From Lotus japonicus (Eukaryota > Streptophyta > Magnoliopsida > Fabales > Fabaceae): a stretch of 64,000 bases of DNA. The translations under genes were made by a program, and so were the position numbers. Location: the NCBI RefSeq assembly GCF_012489685.1, contig NC_080042.1, forward strand, positions 35,097,158 to 35,161,157, written 5' to 3'. Under the pieces are notes generated by a model. The model saw only the letters and a list, made by a program, of their open reading frames with translations. It was not told where the DNA came from and did not search any database. This document shows, in pieces, positions 1 through 11,534 of the stretch. Within the stretch, counting starts at the first letter, position 1. Every line of letters begins with the position of its first letter.

Positions 1-779
1 CTAGGCATGAGTCCGAATTTACTTAATTCCCCTAATTCTAAAACTTGGGTCTTACAGTTGAGGAGATGGAATTCAATCGTGTTTTTCTGATTGGTTAAGG
101 GGATTTACCTTAACCATGTTTATTGATCGGTTGAGGGGATGAACCTCAATCGTGTTTTGTTAATTGATTAAGGGGATGGACCTTAATCTTGTTCGTTGTT
201 GGGATTTTGGGGATGGACCTTAAACTTGTGTGTTGCTAGTTTGATTAAGGGGATGAACCTTAATCTTGTGTTACTTGTTTGATTAAGGGGATGAACCTTA
301 ATCTTATGTGTTGCTAGTTTGATTAAGGGTGGACCTTAATACTGATGTTTGGTTTAATCGTTTGAACTTCGGGTCGTGCAAGCACTATAGAGGTACGTGG
401 TGCTGCTCTGGTGAGGGCCTGGAGATATACATTGTGTAGGCGGCGAGCTTACGAACTCATGACGTAACTCATGGTCACCAAAAAGGAATATGTGTTGCTG
501 TTAATTATTAATTACATGCCTTATATTGCTATGCCAAATTATGCTATGATATATATTACATTACTCTAGGAAGTTGACCATTGCATGCCTTGTTTGTTTT
601 GTTTTTGCTCAGGCGGTCGACAAACTTCCAGGCCATAATGGGTGTTGCCGGGAGTAGCTGCTTGTTGCTAAGAGAAGGTGATCGGGTTGATCGAGGGGGA
701 AGACTTCCTCGGAGTGAGTGGATCATCCAAAGAATGTAAAAGTGGTTTTAAATATAAGGCTAGGGCCTTAGGTAGTGAA
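1..779 (+). mobile_element. Old long-LTR remnant, left part
   Basis: Non-coding sequence that looks like the body of a long gypsy-type LTR in plus orientation. It resembles the other long LTRs of the window: a tandem-repeat block, then G-rich sequence with short acidic reading frames. It appears to continue at 2064-2284 and 13925-14146 around two nested insertions, and to end in the CGGGGTGTTACA terminus shared by the window's long LTRs. Its left end lies outside the window. The assignment rests on similarity of layout and is uncertain. Confidence 0.45.
60..345 (+). repeat. Imperfect tandem repeat, about 40-60 bp units
   Basis: The phrase GATTAAGGGGATGAACCTTA and close variants recurs about seven times, separated by short T/G-rich linkers. 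Within each unit TTAAGG and CCTTAA are inverted, so each unit can form a small hairpin. A related phrase (AGGGGATGGACCTGAAC) occurs near 59950 inside another long LTR, which suggests the array belongs to the LTR body. Confidence 0.7.
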
Positions 780-789
780 GCTTACCACC

Positions 790-2053
790 AAGGTTCTAAA
801 TATCGTTTGCGGTCGCGTTGCGGATTTCGCGATAACGGATATTATCGTTGCTGCGGTATGTGTTGCGCCTATTGCGGTGTGAATGACTCTCAGATTTTCA
901 CAAATTATGTTTAAAATGCATAAATCATGTGAAAAAAGAAATATTATTATATAACATATATTATTGATCATAATAGTAACATCTACATTATACAAAAACT
1001 CATGACATATATTTTAAATCTTCATAAGATGTCAAAAAGTAAAGAAAATAATTAGAAAATGATTGATATGAATACATTAGTAGCTACTAATATATTTAAT
1101 AAAATTCATACATTAACATAAATCAAACAATAAGAATCATTCAAAAGAATCATATGTCTATTAAGCTAGATATAAAGCTAGATAATCAAATAAAAAGCTA
1201 GATAATCAAATAAAAAAAAACTACATATAATATAACCCATTTCAGTTTTTTTTTTAAATCCATATAACCCATTCAACGAATTTGTTATGAGCCCAAACCA
1301 ACACCCTTTTAACCAATTAAACAAATTAATTCAGAATCAATTCCAGGGAAGGGAAAAACTAAATCATGGGCATAATTTTAGGGAAATCAGAAAATCAAAA
1401 TATGATAAAATAAATAACAAAACTGACCCCACTTTTTTTAAGAGAAAAAAATCAAAATCTTTCCACTCTCCTCCCATTCCAAAACACGATCAACAAAAAC
1501 CCAAAAGCCAGAGAGAAGACAACTGCAGATCTGAAGAGATTGAACTTGAAGGGTGAAGAAGAGACAGAAGAGAAGAGTGAAGACGAGAGCGTCGCGGACA
1601 GTGTACGGTGGTTTTGGGTGGCAGCGCGGCTGCGCTGGTCGGTCAGAGGCTTGGAGCACGAACTGACGAACTCATCTCAGTTCTCACTTCTCACGGTCAA
1701 AGTCTCAGAGTCAGAGAGCAAGAGGGAAAAACACAGGAAGAAGGGAAGATAGAGGTTTCTGAGTTGAATCTAAGAAAAAGCTGAAATTTGGTACAAGATT
1801 CTCCAATTCTCCATTGATTCTCTCTAAAATTGATTCCGAAAATGGGTTTTTTTGGAGGAAAAGAAGAAGTCACGGCAGTAACGGCGTTACAAGGCTCTGT
1901 AACGCCTCTGTTGCGGCCGATACGCCGTTACGGTGCGGCCGTTACACGTGATTCTGCATAGCACCGAGAAATCGTTCCGTAACGGTAACGTTCCTCGCCG
2001 TTACCGCAACATATCGGACGATATCAAGATATCGTTCCGATATTTAGAACCTT
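790..2053. mobile_element. Mutator-like non-autonomous DNA transposon
   Basis: The ends are exact inverted repeats: AAGGTTCTAAATATCG at the left and its complement at the right. Both are flanked by the 10-bp direct repeat GCTTACCACC (780-789 and 2054-2063). A 9-11 bp target duplication is the mark of Mutator-like elements. Both subterminal zones are rich in CGTTACGG/CCGTAACG-type words. The interior is AT-rich at 900-1450. At 1440-1850 it turns into CT/GA-rich sequence that looks like a promoter plus untranslated leader, possibly captured host DNA. No transposase is visible, so mobilisation would need a partner. Confidence 0.75.
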
Positions 2054-2063
2054 GCTTACCACC

Positions 2064-2284
2064 ATTAGTTAGAGCTTGTAAGGTTATTTGTATAAGTTTA
2101 CTTTTGGTTTTTGGTAGGTCCTAATGCATTGGTTTACTGCGATTCTCCGGTATGGAAGTCATAGGGAGTATGTTGGACTTATGGAGTTGTTGCTTTTAGA
2201 TTCAATTGTCGAACCAAACTTTATATTACTGTATTTCTTATAATATGGACATCTGTTGTTACCTACGGGCGCTTGCCTTGTTAA
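2064..2284 (+). mobile_element. Old long-LTR remnant, middle part
   Basis: Sequence between the Mutator-like element and the Sirevirus. It contains CCTACGGGCGCTTGCC, close to CCTACGGGCATTGCAC at 53056 in the family-A LTR, supporting the view that this is LTR body. The Sirevirus target site GCTGG is at 2285-2289. Confidence 0.45.
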
Positions 2285-2289
2285 GCTGG

Positions 2290-3495
2290 TGTAAGATCAA
2301 GTTTTGATCTAGTAGTACAACTCTATGTTTTGATGATTACAAGTTAACCTTTTGATATGAACAATTGTGGTACTCTAACGTGTTTTTCTGAGTGTGCTAT
2401 TTACAGGCTCTGACCTCAACTCAATCTCACACAAATCAGAAGCACTGTGTTAAAGAGCGACCCAAGCAACGCTTTCGCATTCACCATGTTCAGTATGAAC
2501 AGTGGAAAAGCTTCAGAAGTTCTGAAGTTATACAAACTCTGATGTGGACTCAGTCACTAGAAGTTCTGAAGATCCAGAAAGTCTGATAACCAAGAAACAC
2601 TGAAGGCTCAGATATTCTGATGGTGTAGAAGACTCTGAAGATCCAGAAGCTGATTAGTGAAATTCTGATGTCCAGAAGCAAGATACTCTGAAGACCATGT
2701 ACTTCCCTCTGAGTTCAGAATCAGAAGAAACAATGGTCAGAGGATCTGGGCTTTCCCTCTGACTCTGATCAACCGGCTTCACAAGTTCCAATATGAAGCA
2801 TTCCCCTGATCAGAAGTCTCCTAGGTTTAAAGGTCAAGTCGCTATCCAAGTACAAAAGCAACTGTACCTTCCTGACGACCTACCTAACAGTCTCAGACAT
2901 AGCAGAAGCTGGATTTTCCAGAACTGCCCTCCAACGGTAGCATTTTCCATGCAACGCTCAACCCTAATCCTTGGAGTATATAAAGAGGCTGAAGACTGAA
3001 AGAAGCGGCTAGAAGCATTCACATACGCACAAGACAAATTCAAATTCTTCTAAGCTTTCTTTCATCTGAAATTCATTGAGTTTACTATTAGCTTTTTAGA
3101 AGCAAATCTCTTGTAAACAATTCTTTGATAAACAGTTTGTTTAGTTCCTTTAGGAGATCAAGGTTGATCGGATCCTAGAGAAGACTAAGAGAGTGAATCT
3201 TAGTGTGAGCTAAGTCAGTGTAATTGTTAGTCACTTGTAGGTTTCAAGTGCAGTTGTAACTCTTACCTGATTAGTGGATTGCCTTCATTCTAAGAAGGAA
3301 GAAATCACCTTAACGGGTGGACTGGAGTAGCTTGAGTGATTTATCAAGTGAACCAGGATAAAATCCTTGTGTGCTTTTCTATCTCTTATCTTTAGCACTT
3401 AAGTTCTCGAAAGATTTGTCAAAATCTTTAAGGTGGAAGCTTTATACTGAAAACGTTATTCAAACCCCCCCTTTCTACCGTTTTTCATACCTTCA
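2290..3495 (+). repeat. Sirevirus 5' LTR
   Basis: 1206 bp, beginning TGTAAGATCAAG and ending CATACCTTCA. It is offset from the 3' copy by exactly 10424 bp. It is rich in the words TCTGAAG and CCAGAAG. It carries a TATA box at 2977-2984 and a C-run followed by a pyrimidine stretch just before its end. Confidence 0.95.
2977..2984 (+). promoter_or_regulatory. TATA box of the Sirevirus LTR
   Basis: TATATAAA followed by GAGGCTGAAGAC, so genomic transcripts would be expected to start near 3010. The same box lies at 13401-13408 in the 3' LTR. Confidence 0.7.
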
Positions 3496-3497
3496 AT

Positions 3498-3509
3498 TGG
3501 TATCAGAGC
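3498..3509 (+). other. Primer binding site, initiator tRNA-Met
   Basis: TGGTATCAGAGC begins two bases after the LTR end. It is the standard complement of the 3' end of plant initiator tRNA-Met used by copia elements. Confidence 0.9.
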
Positions 3510-3567
3510 GCAAGTTCTGATTACCACACCTAACAGTGTTCAGTGATCCGGGCCGGTGTGAAAAACA

Positions 3568-5410
3568 ATGGCTGCCACCACCAGTGAAACTCAAAGAGAT
3601 GGTTACAATGCAAAGCCTCCTATGTTCGACGGTCAAAGGTTCGAATATTGGAAAGATAGACTGGAAAGTTTCTTTCTGGGTTTCGATGCAGATCTCTGGG
3701 ATATTATTGTGGATGGCTACGAGCGTCCAGTTGATGCAGACGGCAAGAAGATCCCAAGGTCAGAGATGACTGCAGATCAAAAGAAGCTGTACTCACAACA
3801 TCACAAAGCAAGAGCAATTCTTCTAAGTGCTATTTCCTATGAAGAGTACCAGAAGATTTCAGATCGTGAGTTTGCGAAAGGCATTTTCGAATCTCTGAAG
3901 ATGTCTCATGAAGGAAACAAGAAAGTCAAAGAATCAAAGGCATTGTCTTTGATCCAAAAGTATGAATCCTTCATCATGGAGCCAAATGAGTCCATTGAAG
4001 AAATGTTCTCCAGATTTCAGTTGCTTGTAGCTGGCATACGACCTCTCAACAAGAGCTACACAACAAAAGATCATGTCATAAGGGTCATCAGGTGTCTTCC
4101 TGAAAGTTGGATGCCTTTAGTGACTTCAATAGAGCTCACGAGAGATGTTGAGAATATGAGTTTAGAAGAACTCATCAGCATTTTGAAATGCCATGAGCTG
4201 AAGCGCTCAGAGATGCAAGATCTGAGGAAAAAGTCCATAGCCTTGAAATCTAAATCTGAAAAGGCTAAGGCTGAGAAGTCAAAAGCTCTTCAAGCTGAGA
4301 AGAGGAATCTGAAGAAGCATCAGAAGATTCTGATGAAGATGAGCTGACTCTGATCTCCAAGAGACTCAATCGCATCTGGAAGCACAGGCAGAGCAAATAC
4401 AAAGGCTCTGGAAAGGCAAAAGGAAAGTCTGAATCCTCAGGTCAGAAGAAGTCCTCACTTAAGGAAGTCACATGCTTTGAGTGCAAAGAATCAGGGCACT
4501 ACAAAAGTGACTGTCCAAAGTTGAAGAAGGACAAGAAGCCAAAGAAGCACTTCAAGACAAAGAAGAGTCTGATGGTGACATTTGATGAATCAGAGTCAGA
4601 GGATGTTGACTCTGATGGTGAAGTCCAAGGACTCATGGCTATTGTCAAAGACAAGGAAGCAGAGTCAAAGGGAGCCGTTGACTCTGACTCAGAATCAGAA
4701 GGAGATCCTAACTCAGACGATGAAAATGAGGTATTCGCTTCTTTCTCTACCTCTGAACTGAAACATGCATTGTCTGATATCATGGATAAATATAACTCCT
4801 TATTGTCTAAGCATAAGAAGCTGAAAAAGGATTTATCTGCTGTTTCCAAGACTCCTTCTGAACATGAGAAAATTATTTCTGATTTGAAAAATGATAATCA
4901 TGCTTTGATCAATTCTAACTCTGTGCTTAAGAACCAGATTGCTAAGTTTGAAGAAATTGTTGCCTGTGATGCCTCTGATTGTAGAAATGAGTCTAAGTAT
5001 GAAAAGTCTTTTCAAAGATTCCTAGCTAAAAGCGTGGATAGAAGTTTAGTGGCTTCAATTATCTATGGCGTAAGCAGAAATGGAATGCATGGCATTGGCT
5101 ATTCTAAACCAATTAGAAATGAGCCCTCTGTGTCTAAAGCTAAATCCTTGTATGAATGCTTTGTTCCCTCTGGTACTATATTGCCTGATCCTTTACCTGC
5201 TAAAGTTGCTAAAAACCCTCTTAAAAAGGGATCCTTCTCTATGACTAAATATCATGCAAATATTCCTTTAAAATATCATGTTGAGACACCCAAGGTGATC
5301 AGAACCTCTGGGGTAACTAACAAGAGAGGACCCAGAAAGTGGGTACCTAAGGACAAGATTATCTATGTTGCAGATATCCTTGATAGCTCCACTGAAACAC
5401 CAATCATGGT
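3568..5410 (+). pseudogene. gag: Sirevirus gag (capsid/nucleocapsid), frameshifted
   Basis: Gag packages the element RNA in cytoplasmic particles. The reading frame starts at the ATG in ACAATGGCTGCC. Its first 259 codons hold the FDGQRFEYWKDRL motif and the conserved helical gag domain of copia elements (UBN2-like). A one-base frameshift within a lysine/glutamate-rich A/G tract near 4300 ends that frame at 4347. The continuation, in the next frame, carries the CCHC zinc knuckle (C-x2-C-x4-H-x4-C, about 4472-4513), a Ser/Asp/Glu-rich acidic stretch, and a coiled-coil-like region reaching 5400. As it stands the protein would lose its nucleic-acid-binding knuckle. Confidence 0.9.
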
Positions 5411-7991
5411 ATCTGGACAGTGGATGCTCGCGTCACATGACGGGAGAAAGGCGTATGTTCCGAGAGCTGAAACTTAAGCCTGGAGGCGAAGTTGGCTTTG
5501 GAGGAAATGAAAAGGGTAAAATTGTTGGTACTGGTACTATTTGTGTAGATAATAGTCCATGCATTGATAATGTGTTATTGGTAGACGGCTTAACACATAA
5601 CTTATTGTCTATAAGTCAATTAGCTGACAAGGGTTATGATGTTATATTCAATCAAAAGTCCTGCCGGGCTGTAAGTCAAATCGATGGCTCTGTTCTGTTT
5701 AACAGCAAGAGGAAGAACAACATTTATAAGATCAGATTATCTGAGTTGGAGGCTCAGAATGTGAAGTGCCTTCTGTCTGTTAATGAAGAGCAGTGGGTAT
5801 GGCATAGACGGTTAGGGCATGCCAGTATGAGAAAGATTTCTCAGCTGAGCAAGCTAAACCTTGTCAGGGGCTTACCCAATCTGAAGTTCGCTTCAGACGC
5901 TCTTTGTGAAGCATGTCAGAAAGGCAAATTCTCAAAAGTCCCTTTCAAGGCAAAGAATGTTGTCTCAACCTCAAGGCCGTTGGAACTTCTGCATATCGAC
6001 CTTTTTGGACCAGTGAAAACTGAGTCTATAGGTGGCAAGAGATATGGGATGGTTATCGTTGATGACTATAGCCGCTGGACATGGGTAAAGTTTCTAACCC
6101 GCAAGGATGAGTCTCATGCTGTGTTCTCTACCTTCATTGCTCAAGTGCAAAACGAGAAGGCTTGTAGGATTGTGCGTGTCAGAAGTGACCATGGTGGAGA
6201 GTTTGAGAATGACAAGTTTGAGAGTCTGTTTGATTCCTATGGAATTGCACATGATTTCTCTTGTCCCAAAACTCCTCAACAAAATGGTGTTGTTGAGAGG
6301 AAGAACATAACTCTTCAGGAGATGGCTAGAACCATGCTCCAAGAAACTGGCATGGATAAGCACTCTTGGGCAGAGGCAGTAAATACAGCATGTTACATTC
6401 AGAACAGAATCTCTGTGAGACCAATTCTGAATAAGACTCCTTATGATTGGTGTCCTTAATTGAACCCAAGTTCATAGATGAAGCTCTTCAGGACAAGGAT
6501 TGGATTCTGGCTATGGAAGAAGAATTGAATCAATTCTCCAAGAACGATGTTTGGAGCTTAGTGAAGAAGCCTGAGAGTGTCCATGTAATTGGAACAAAAT
6601 GGGTATTCAGAAACAAGCTGAATGAGAAAGGAGATGTAGTCAGAAACAAGGCAAGGCTAGTTGCTCAAGGCTACAGCCAGCAGGAAGGAATAGACTACAC
6701 TGAAACATTTGCTCCAGTAGCAAGACTGGAGGCAATCAGACTGTTGATCTCTTTTTCAGTGAATCACAACATAGTTTTACATCAGATGGACGTGAAGAGT
6801 GCCTTCCTAAATGGTTATATTTCAGAGGAAGTCTATGTTCATCAACCCCCAGGTTTTGAAGATGAGAAGAAGCCAGACCATGTGTTCAAATTGAAGAAAT
6901 CACTCTATGGTCTGAAGCAAGCTCCCAGAGCATGGTATGAGAGACTCAGCTCATTCCTTCTGAAGAATGAGTTTGTAAGGGGTAAAGTAGATACAACTCT
7001 TTTTTGCAAGACTTATAAAGATGATATCTTAATTGTGCAAATTTATGTTGATGATATTATATTTGGTTCTGCTAATCAATCTCTATGCAAAGAATTTTCT
7101 GAGATGATGCAGGCTGAATTTGAGATGAGTATGATGGGAGAATTAAAGTACTTTCTGGGAATACAAGTTGATCAAACACCAGAAGGAACATATATCCATC
7201 AGAGCAAGTACACTAAAGAACTTCTGAAGAAGTTCAATATGCTGGAATCTACAGTGGCCAAGACTCCAATGCATCCTACATGCATTCTGGAGAAAGAAGA
7301 TAAAAGTGGTAAAGTATGTCAGAAGCTCTATCGTGGCATGATAGGTTCACTTCTATACTTAACTGCATCTAGGCCAGACATACTATTTAGTGTTCATTTA
7401 TGTGCTCGTTTCCAATCAGATCCAAGGGAAACCCACTTAACTGCTGTTAAGAGGATCCTAAGGTATCTGAAAGGCACCACTAACCTTGGCTTGATGTATA
7501 AGAAAACATCAGAGTATAAGCTTTCAGGTTATTGTGATGCTGATTATGCTGGAGATAGAACAGAGAGAAAAAGTACTTCTGGAAATTGTCAATTTCTGGG
7601 AAGCAATCTAGTCTCATGGGCAAGCAAGAGGCAATCAACCATTGCACTATCAACTGCAGAGGCAGAATATATCTCAGCAGCAATATGCAGCACTCAGATG
7701 CTCTGGGTGAAACATCAGCTGGAGGATTATCAGATCCTTGAGAGCAATATCTCAATTTATTGTGATAACACTGCTGCAATCTCATTGAGTAAGAATCCTA
7801 TCTTGCATTCAAGGGCAAAGCACATTGAGGTAAAGTATCACTTTATTAGAGATTATGTACAGAAGGGCGTACTTCTTCTGAAGTTTGTTGATACTGACCA
7901 TCAATGGGCAGATATCTTTACAAAGCCCTTAGCAGAGGATAGATTTAATTTTATTCTGAAAAATCTGAACATGGACTTTTGTCCAGAGTGA
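5400..7991 (+). pseudogene. pol: Sirevirus pol (protease-integrase-RT-RNase H), deleted and frameshifted
   Basis: A second frameshift near 5400 separates gag from pol. Protease shows the LDSGCSRHM active site (Asp at 5416). The pre-integrase zinc finger (HRRLGHAS...CEAC) is at about 5803-5916. The integrase core has HIDLFGPV, VDDYSR, SDHGGEF and the PQQNGVVER glutamate segment. At 6450 the integrase stops after NKTPYDW. In the next frame the RT begins (EALQDKDWI), so the integrase C-terminal domain and linker, usually 200 or more residues in this lineage, are missing. RT has [10 protein letters not shown] and YVDDIIFGS. RNase H has DADYAGD, STAEAEY and the terminal KHIEVKYHF. Confidence 0.93.
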
Positions 7992-8422
7992 AGATGGATC
8001 AGAACCTCTGACTATGATACTTCTTGATCAGAAGATGTCTAGTCCAGAAGGTAACTCAATCAGAGTGTGTGTACCCATTGGTACTGACTCTGAAGCTGAG
8101 ACAACAACACGTGTGTCAGTATTTCTGATGCATAGTTCCTTGTGCCCGTGTGACAGTCTGTCATGTTGCGTGTAGATGTGCTTCTCTCCTGTGTGTGATA
8201 TGTGTATTTACTGTTACTATCTATCTTTAATTTTCAACCGTTGATTTTAAGTTGCTTTTTGAATCAACAACGGTTATTTGTCAAAACCCACTATACACAC
8301 ACGATCTCCTTCACTTTCGGTTTTTACTCTCTCTCTCTCTTGCTATTTCAAAACCGCTTATCCTCGATCTCTCTTCATCTTTCAACCTTCATCTTTTACC
8401 TAAACCTTCAACCGCTCCAAAA

Positions 8423-11320
8423 ATGGTGAGTCAAACCAGAAGAGCTACTGCAGATGCAACCCAGTTCCCTCATATGGTAGTTGGTCTAGCAACAGGTCAA
8501 AGGGGTCCTGAGAATCCGACTCAAGATCAAGGTCAAGCTCAAGAGCAGATTATTCCGATTGCAGAACGGGGCTGTGCCGTTCACTGCGTATATGCTCCTG
8601 AGGAACTTCAAGTACTGGCAGAATGGAGATTCGACCTCGACAACCTTGCTACAAATGGGTATGATCTTCGTCCTGAAGTCCAAGTTCAAGGTTGGGGAAA
8701 TTACTTCAACAGGCTTCGAGGACCGGTGTATGATAAACTGATCAAGGAATTCTGGAAGCACGCCGACTGCGATGATACTCAGGTGGTATCTCACATTCTT
8801 GGAAGAAAGATCATCATTACAGAGAAGTCTTTCGTGAACCTGCTGGGTGCAGAAACTGCTTTTGGGTATCGTTTCCAATTCATTGAATCAAAGCTGAAAC
8901 CCAAGACGAAGGATGAGACCAACAAGGCCCTGTACACCAATTACAAACCGGGCAAGACTAATTACAAAGTGATGGACCTTCATCCCAAGCTCAGGATCTG
9001 GCACAAGATTTTGCTCCACTGCATAAACCAGATACCAAAGGGCAGTTCCCCAGATTACATCAACTTCAACCAGAAGGCGATGTTGTTCTTCATCCAAGAC
9101 AAGAAGAAGATCTGCCTTCCCTACTTCCTGTTCTCCTACTTGAAGGAGTGTATCCGGAAGCCTCGTACCACTGCCTCCATCAAGTCAGCAATCAAGTATA
9201 TTCCATTTGGGAGACTGTTGTCTGATCTCTTCATTGAGAGTGGCCTCATTCAAGATCTGGTAAATGCTGGATGCACAGAAGATCTGACCACCATTGTCAG
9301 TGATGTCTTCACTGCAAATTCTCTAAAGAAAATGGGCCTAGTCAAGAAGAAGATTGCTCCTGCCCATGAAGACACATCTTCTGAAATCAGAAGTAGAAGG
9401 GTGCCTCTGAATGACTACCCTTTGTGGACACAGGCAGACAATCCTGAAGCCATTAGGTGCTATGTTGAAGACCTAAGGGCTCAAGGCTTTGAAATTGATC
9501 TCGATGAATTCTTCAGCAGACTGCCGCCAGCTCCAGAGTTTCCTTCTCCTATCAAGAAGAAAGTTCAGAGGAAGATGATCCTAGAAGAATCTTCTGAGGA
9601 ATCAGATGTTCCTCTGATCAAAAAGAAGAAGGCTGGTCAATCCAAGAGAAAACATGATGAAACCAGCAAGCCCGATGATGGTGATGATGGTGATAATGAG
9701 GATGGTCCTCCTTCTCCTAAGAAGAAGAAGAAGCAGGTCAGAATTGTGGTGAAGCCTACTCGGGTGGAACCAGCTGCTGAAGTGATCAGAAGGATTGAAA
9801 CTCCTGCCAGAGTGACAAGATCATCAGCACATTCAAGTAAGTCTGCAGTTGCTTCTAATGATGATTTGAATTTATTTGATGCACTCCCCATATCAGCCAT
9901 GCTCAAACAATCTTCAAATCCCCTCACTCCTATTCCTGAGTCCCAACCAGCTGCACAAACCACCTCTCCACCACATTCCCCAAGGTCTTCATTTTTTCAA
10001 CCTTCCCCTACTGAAGCACCTCTCTGGAATTTGCTCCAGAACCAACCCTCTAGGCCAGATGAACCAACCTCTCCCATTACCATCCCGTACAACCCATTAA
10101 CTTCTGAACCTATCATTCATGAGCAACCAGAGCCTATCCAAACAGAACCTGGACCCAGAACCTCTGATCACTCTGTCCCAAGAGCATCAGAACGTCTGGC
10201 TCCCAGAACCACGGATACAGACTCTTCCACAGCCCTTACACCCGTATCCTTCCCAACAAATGTTGCTGATTCTTCTCCTTCCAACAACTCTGAATCCCTT
10301 CGAAAATTCATGGAAGTTAGAAAAGAAAAGGTGTCTACCTTAGAAGAATATTATCTCACTTGTCCAAGCCCTAGGAGATATCCTGGCCCTAGACCTGAAC
10401 GTCTAGTTGACCCAGATGAACCTATCTTGGCCAATCCTTTACATGAGGCAGACCCTTTGGCTCAACAAGCTCACCCTGCCCCTGACCAACAAGAGCCTAT
10501 TCAACCAGAACCTGAACCAGAACAATCTGTATCTAACCAATCCTCAGTTAGATCACCCCATCCTCTGGTTGAAACTTCAGAACCTCACCTTGGAACCTCT
10601 GAACCAAATGCTCAAATGTTTAACATTGGCTCTCCACAAGGTGCCTCTGACGCTCACAGCAGCAATCACCCAGCCTATCCTGAAACCAACCTCTCTATAA
10701 TTCCTTACACTCACCTCCGACCCACATCTCTCTCTGAGTGCATCAATATTTTCTATCATGAAGCCTCTTTGATGCTACGCAATGTGCAAGGTCAGACTGA
10801 CCTAAGCGAAAATGCTGAACATGTGGCTGAAGAGTGGAACAATCTGGGCACTTAGCTAGTGGCTCAAGTTCCAGTTATGATGCAGCTCCTGCATGCAGAG
10901 GGAAGTCAGAGGATCGAGGCTGCAAAGCAAAGGTTTGCTAGAAGGGTGGCTCTTCATGAACAAGAACAGAGACATAAGCTACTTGAAGCTATTGAAGAAG
11001 CCAAAAGAAAGAAAGAACAAGCAGAAGAAGCTGCACGTCAAGCAGCAGCTCAAGCTGAACAAGACAGATTAGAGACAGAACGACTTGAAGCTGAGGCTGA
11101 AGCTCTTAGATGCCAAGCACTTGCACCCGTAGTTTTTACTCCTGCTGCTTCTGCTTCCACTCCAGATCCTCACGCTGCTCAGAATGTTCCTTCTAGTTCT
11201 GCTCAGCCAAACTCGTCCAGACTCGACATTGTGGAACAACGTCTTGACACTCATGAGTCTCTGCTGATTGAAATGAAGCAAATGATGATGGAACTTCTGC
11301 GTCGATCTGATAAACCCTAG
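8423..11320 (+). CDS. Sirevirus env-like ORF with in-frame TAG
   Basis: The extra ORF 432 bp after pol. I chose the ATG at 8423 (CCAAAAATGGTG, good context) over the in-frame ATG at 8252, which sits in a pyrimidine-rich leader. It runs 810 codons to a TAG at 10853-10855, then stays open in the same frame for another 155 codons to 11320. The N-terminal 280 residues are globular and contain a conserved-looking W-rich domain. Then come several basic clusters (KKKVQRK, KKKKAGQSKRK, PKKKKK) interleaved with acidic runs, a long Pro/Ser/Glu-rich region, and, after the TAG, an Ala/Glu/Lys/Arg coiled coil. I see no signal peptide and no membrane helix, so the family label 'env-like' reflects position only. 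Confidence 0.75.
10853..10855 (+). other. In-frame TAG in the env-like ORF, followed by CTAG
   Basis: The stop lies in ACT-TAG-CTA-GTG. The next in-frame stop is 465 bases on, and the downstream part is a strongly patterned coiled coil, so the frame has been under selection until recently. A stop followed by CTA resembles one class of leaky contexts (best documented for UGA). It may be a readthrough site or simply a nonsense mutation. Confidence 0.5.
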
Positions 11321-11534
11321 CTTTAGGATCTCTTCGCTTTGATTTCTTTTTCTTTATCTATGTTTTATTTCGTTAACCTCTAGCTCTTTCTTATTAATCT
11401 TTACTTTGTTCGTTTGTGATTATCTATGCATATATATATATATATTTCTGACATTATGTTTGCAAATTAATTTTTTATTATTATTCATCATAAACGCTTT
11501 TACATCATACATTCTCTTTCTTTTTCCTAAAATC

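Noticed and set aside
8252..8422. Upstream in-frame ATG extending the env-like ORF by 57 codons
   Set aside because: The extension is pyrimidine-rich leader sequence with phenylalanine/leucine/serine bias and poor ATG context; the ATG at 8423 is far better placed.
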